NCBI RefSeq assembly: GCF_002754375.1
Contig: NZ_PEFF01000001.1
Span: 5,535,501 to 5,599,500 of the forward strand
Length of the DNA stretch: 64,000 nt
Direction: 5' to 3'
From: Variovorax sp. 54
GTDB taxonomy: Bacteria > Pseudomonadota > Gammaproteobacteria > Burkholderiales > Burkholderiaceae_C
Position numbers and translations under genes: made by a program. Under the pieces are notes generated by a model, which saw nothing but the letters and a program-made list of their open reading frames with translations, searched no databases and was not told where the DNA came from. Shown one piece after another: positions 63,303 through 64,000 of the stretch; position 1 is the first letter of the stretch, and every line of letters starts with the position of its first letter.

Positions 63303-64000
63303 TCAGGGCGTGAAGGTGTCGCCCAGCACGATGCCCTCGCGGCGCGGGTCTGCACCGCCGGTCAGCGCGGGCTTGCCGCCGACGTTCGTGCGGATGATGG
63401 TGCTCACGCCGCTGGACTGCGCGCCGAAGTTCACCGTGTGACCGAGCGCTCGCAGGCCAGCAATCAGCGGGTCGTTGTTGCCCGCGTTGGAGGTGTCGAT
63501 GGCCGGATGCTCGCCGCCTACGTTGGTGAGGCTGTAGGTGGCGCCGGAGGGCGTTGGTGGTGGGGTGTTGGTGGCACCGAAGTCGACCAGCGACGTGGCT
63601 TGTTGCGCATCGAGTCCCCAGTCGAGCGCGCCAACCAGTGTCTTCACCACGTACTGGATGATCGTGCCGCCGCCCGGCGAGCCGGTGCCCATCACGAACT
63701 CGCCCATGCTGCCGTCGGCGTTCTTCTTGAACACCAGCGTCGGCGCCATCGTGCTACGCGGGCGCTTGCCGGGCGCGACGCGGTTGGCGAACTTCACGTT
63801 CGGGGTCACCGAGGTGTCGATCGGGTTGGGCGCGAAGTCGGTCAGCTGGTTGTTCAGCAGGAAGCCCTGCGTCATGTGGAACGAGCCCATGCTGGCTTCC
63901 ACCGTCGTGGTCATCACGACCACGTTCCCTTGCTTGTCGACGACGGTGAAGTGCGTGGTGCCATGCTCTTCGGTCTTGTCGACGCCCAGCGGCACATCGC
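63303..64000 (-). CDS. ggt: Gamma-glutamyltransferase, C-terminal part (runs off the window)
   Basis: The visible 232 codons hold the small subunit of GGT. EEHGTTHFTVVDKQGNVVVMTTTVEASMGS contains the Thr nucleophile (first Thr of TTHF) at which the precursor splits itself, then RPRSTMAPTLVFKK and GSPGGGTIIQYVV (the Gly-Ser-Gly oxyanion part). The enzyme works in the periplasm and hydrolyses glutathione or moves its glutamyl group. The N-terminal large subunit and signal peptide lie beyond base 64,000. Confidence 0.94.
   Translation of the reverse strand, partial: DVPLGVDKTEEHGTTHFTVVDKQGNVVVMTTTVEASMGSFHMTQGFLLNNQLTDFAPNPIDTSVTPNVKFANRVAPGKRPRSTMAPTLVFKKNADGSMGEFVMGTGSPGGGTIIQYVVKTLVGALDWGLDAQQATSLVDFGATNTPPPTPSGATYSLTNVGGEHPAIDTSNAGNNDPLIAGLRALGHTVNFGAQSSGVSTIIRTNVGGKPALTGGADPRREGIVLGDTFTP

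Overview
The window is GC-rich and gene-dense, with short operons and no tRNA, rRNA, CRISPR array, transposase or phage gene that I can see. The gene content points to a Burkholderiales bacterium of the family Comamonadaceae, most likely Variovorax or a close relative (inference). The supporting signs are three orphan Bug/TctC-type binding proteins, an elongation factor P with Arg32 next to its arginine rhamnosyltransferase EarP, a PHB phasin, the dnaG-rpoD pair, and many TRAP, ABC and MFS uptake systems.

Region 1 (1-12,898) is an almost complete oxidative uronate/aldarate pathway. Reading leftward are uronate dehydrogenase, an SMP-30 lactonase, a three-gene TRAP transporter and galactarate dehydratase (cut by the window edge). 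Reading rightward are a GntR/FCD regulator, a Bug binding protein, 5-dehydro-4-deoxyglucarate dehydratase, a small lipoprotein, a second Bug protein, glucarate dehydratase and 2-oxoglutarate semialdehyde dehydrogenase. Together they would take galacturonate or glucuronate to 2-oxoglutarate. Two near-identical 21-bp elements, in opposite orientation, sit before the regulator and before the first Bug gene and are probably its operators.

Region 2 (12,899-21,542) holds an inverted-repeat element, an OpuC-like permease/binding-protein fusion, a ROK-like protein whose two halves appear to be in swapped order, a secreted HExxH protein with Ig-like domains, and a 615-bp gene-free stretch that is highly structured and has its own promoter. 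It ends with cardiolipin synthase, a glutathione transferase and a MetE-like methyltransferase.

Region 3 (21,604-31,147) looks like a feruloyl/vanilloyl ester utilisation cluster: a VanA-type Rieske oxygenase, a GntR regulator, a VanB-type reductase, a complete LIV-type ABC transporter and a tannase/feruloyl-esterase lipoprotein.

Region 4 (31,276-40,015) has small redox and metal-fold genes, then a LysR-controlled lyase / CoA-transferase / Bug operon, an HPP-CBS membrane protein and a Bcr/CflA exporter.

Region 5 (40,071-64,000) is mostly housekeeping: rpoD (with AT-hook-like motifs in its tail), dnaG, yihY, an SDR, a phasin with repeated promoter motifs, an HDAC-like hydrolase, a thioesterase, a twin-CX10C secreted protein, csbD, pncB, an NhaD-type antiporter, a 2-hydroxyacid dehydrogenase, rmuC and two MFS exporters (one with a TetR and a clear operator). 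It closes with a LOG-family hydrolase, efp/earP, an M20 peptidase and the C-terminal part of gamma-glutamyltransferase.
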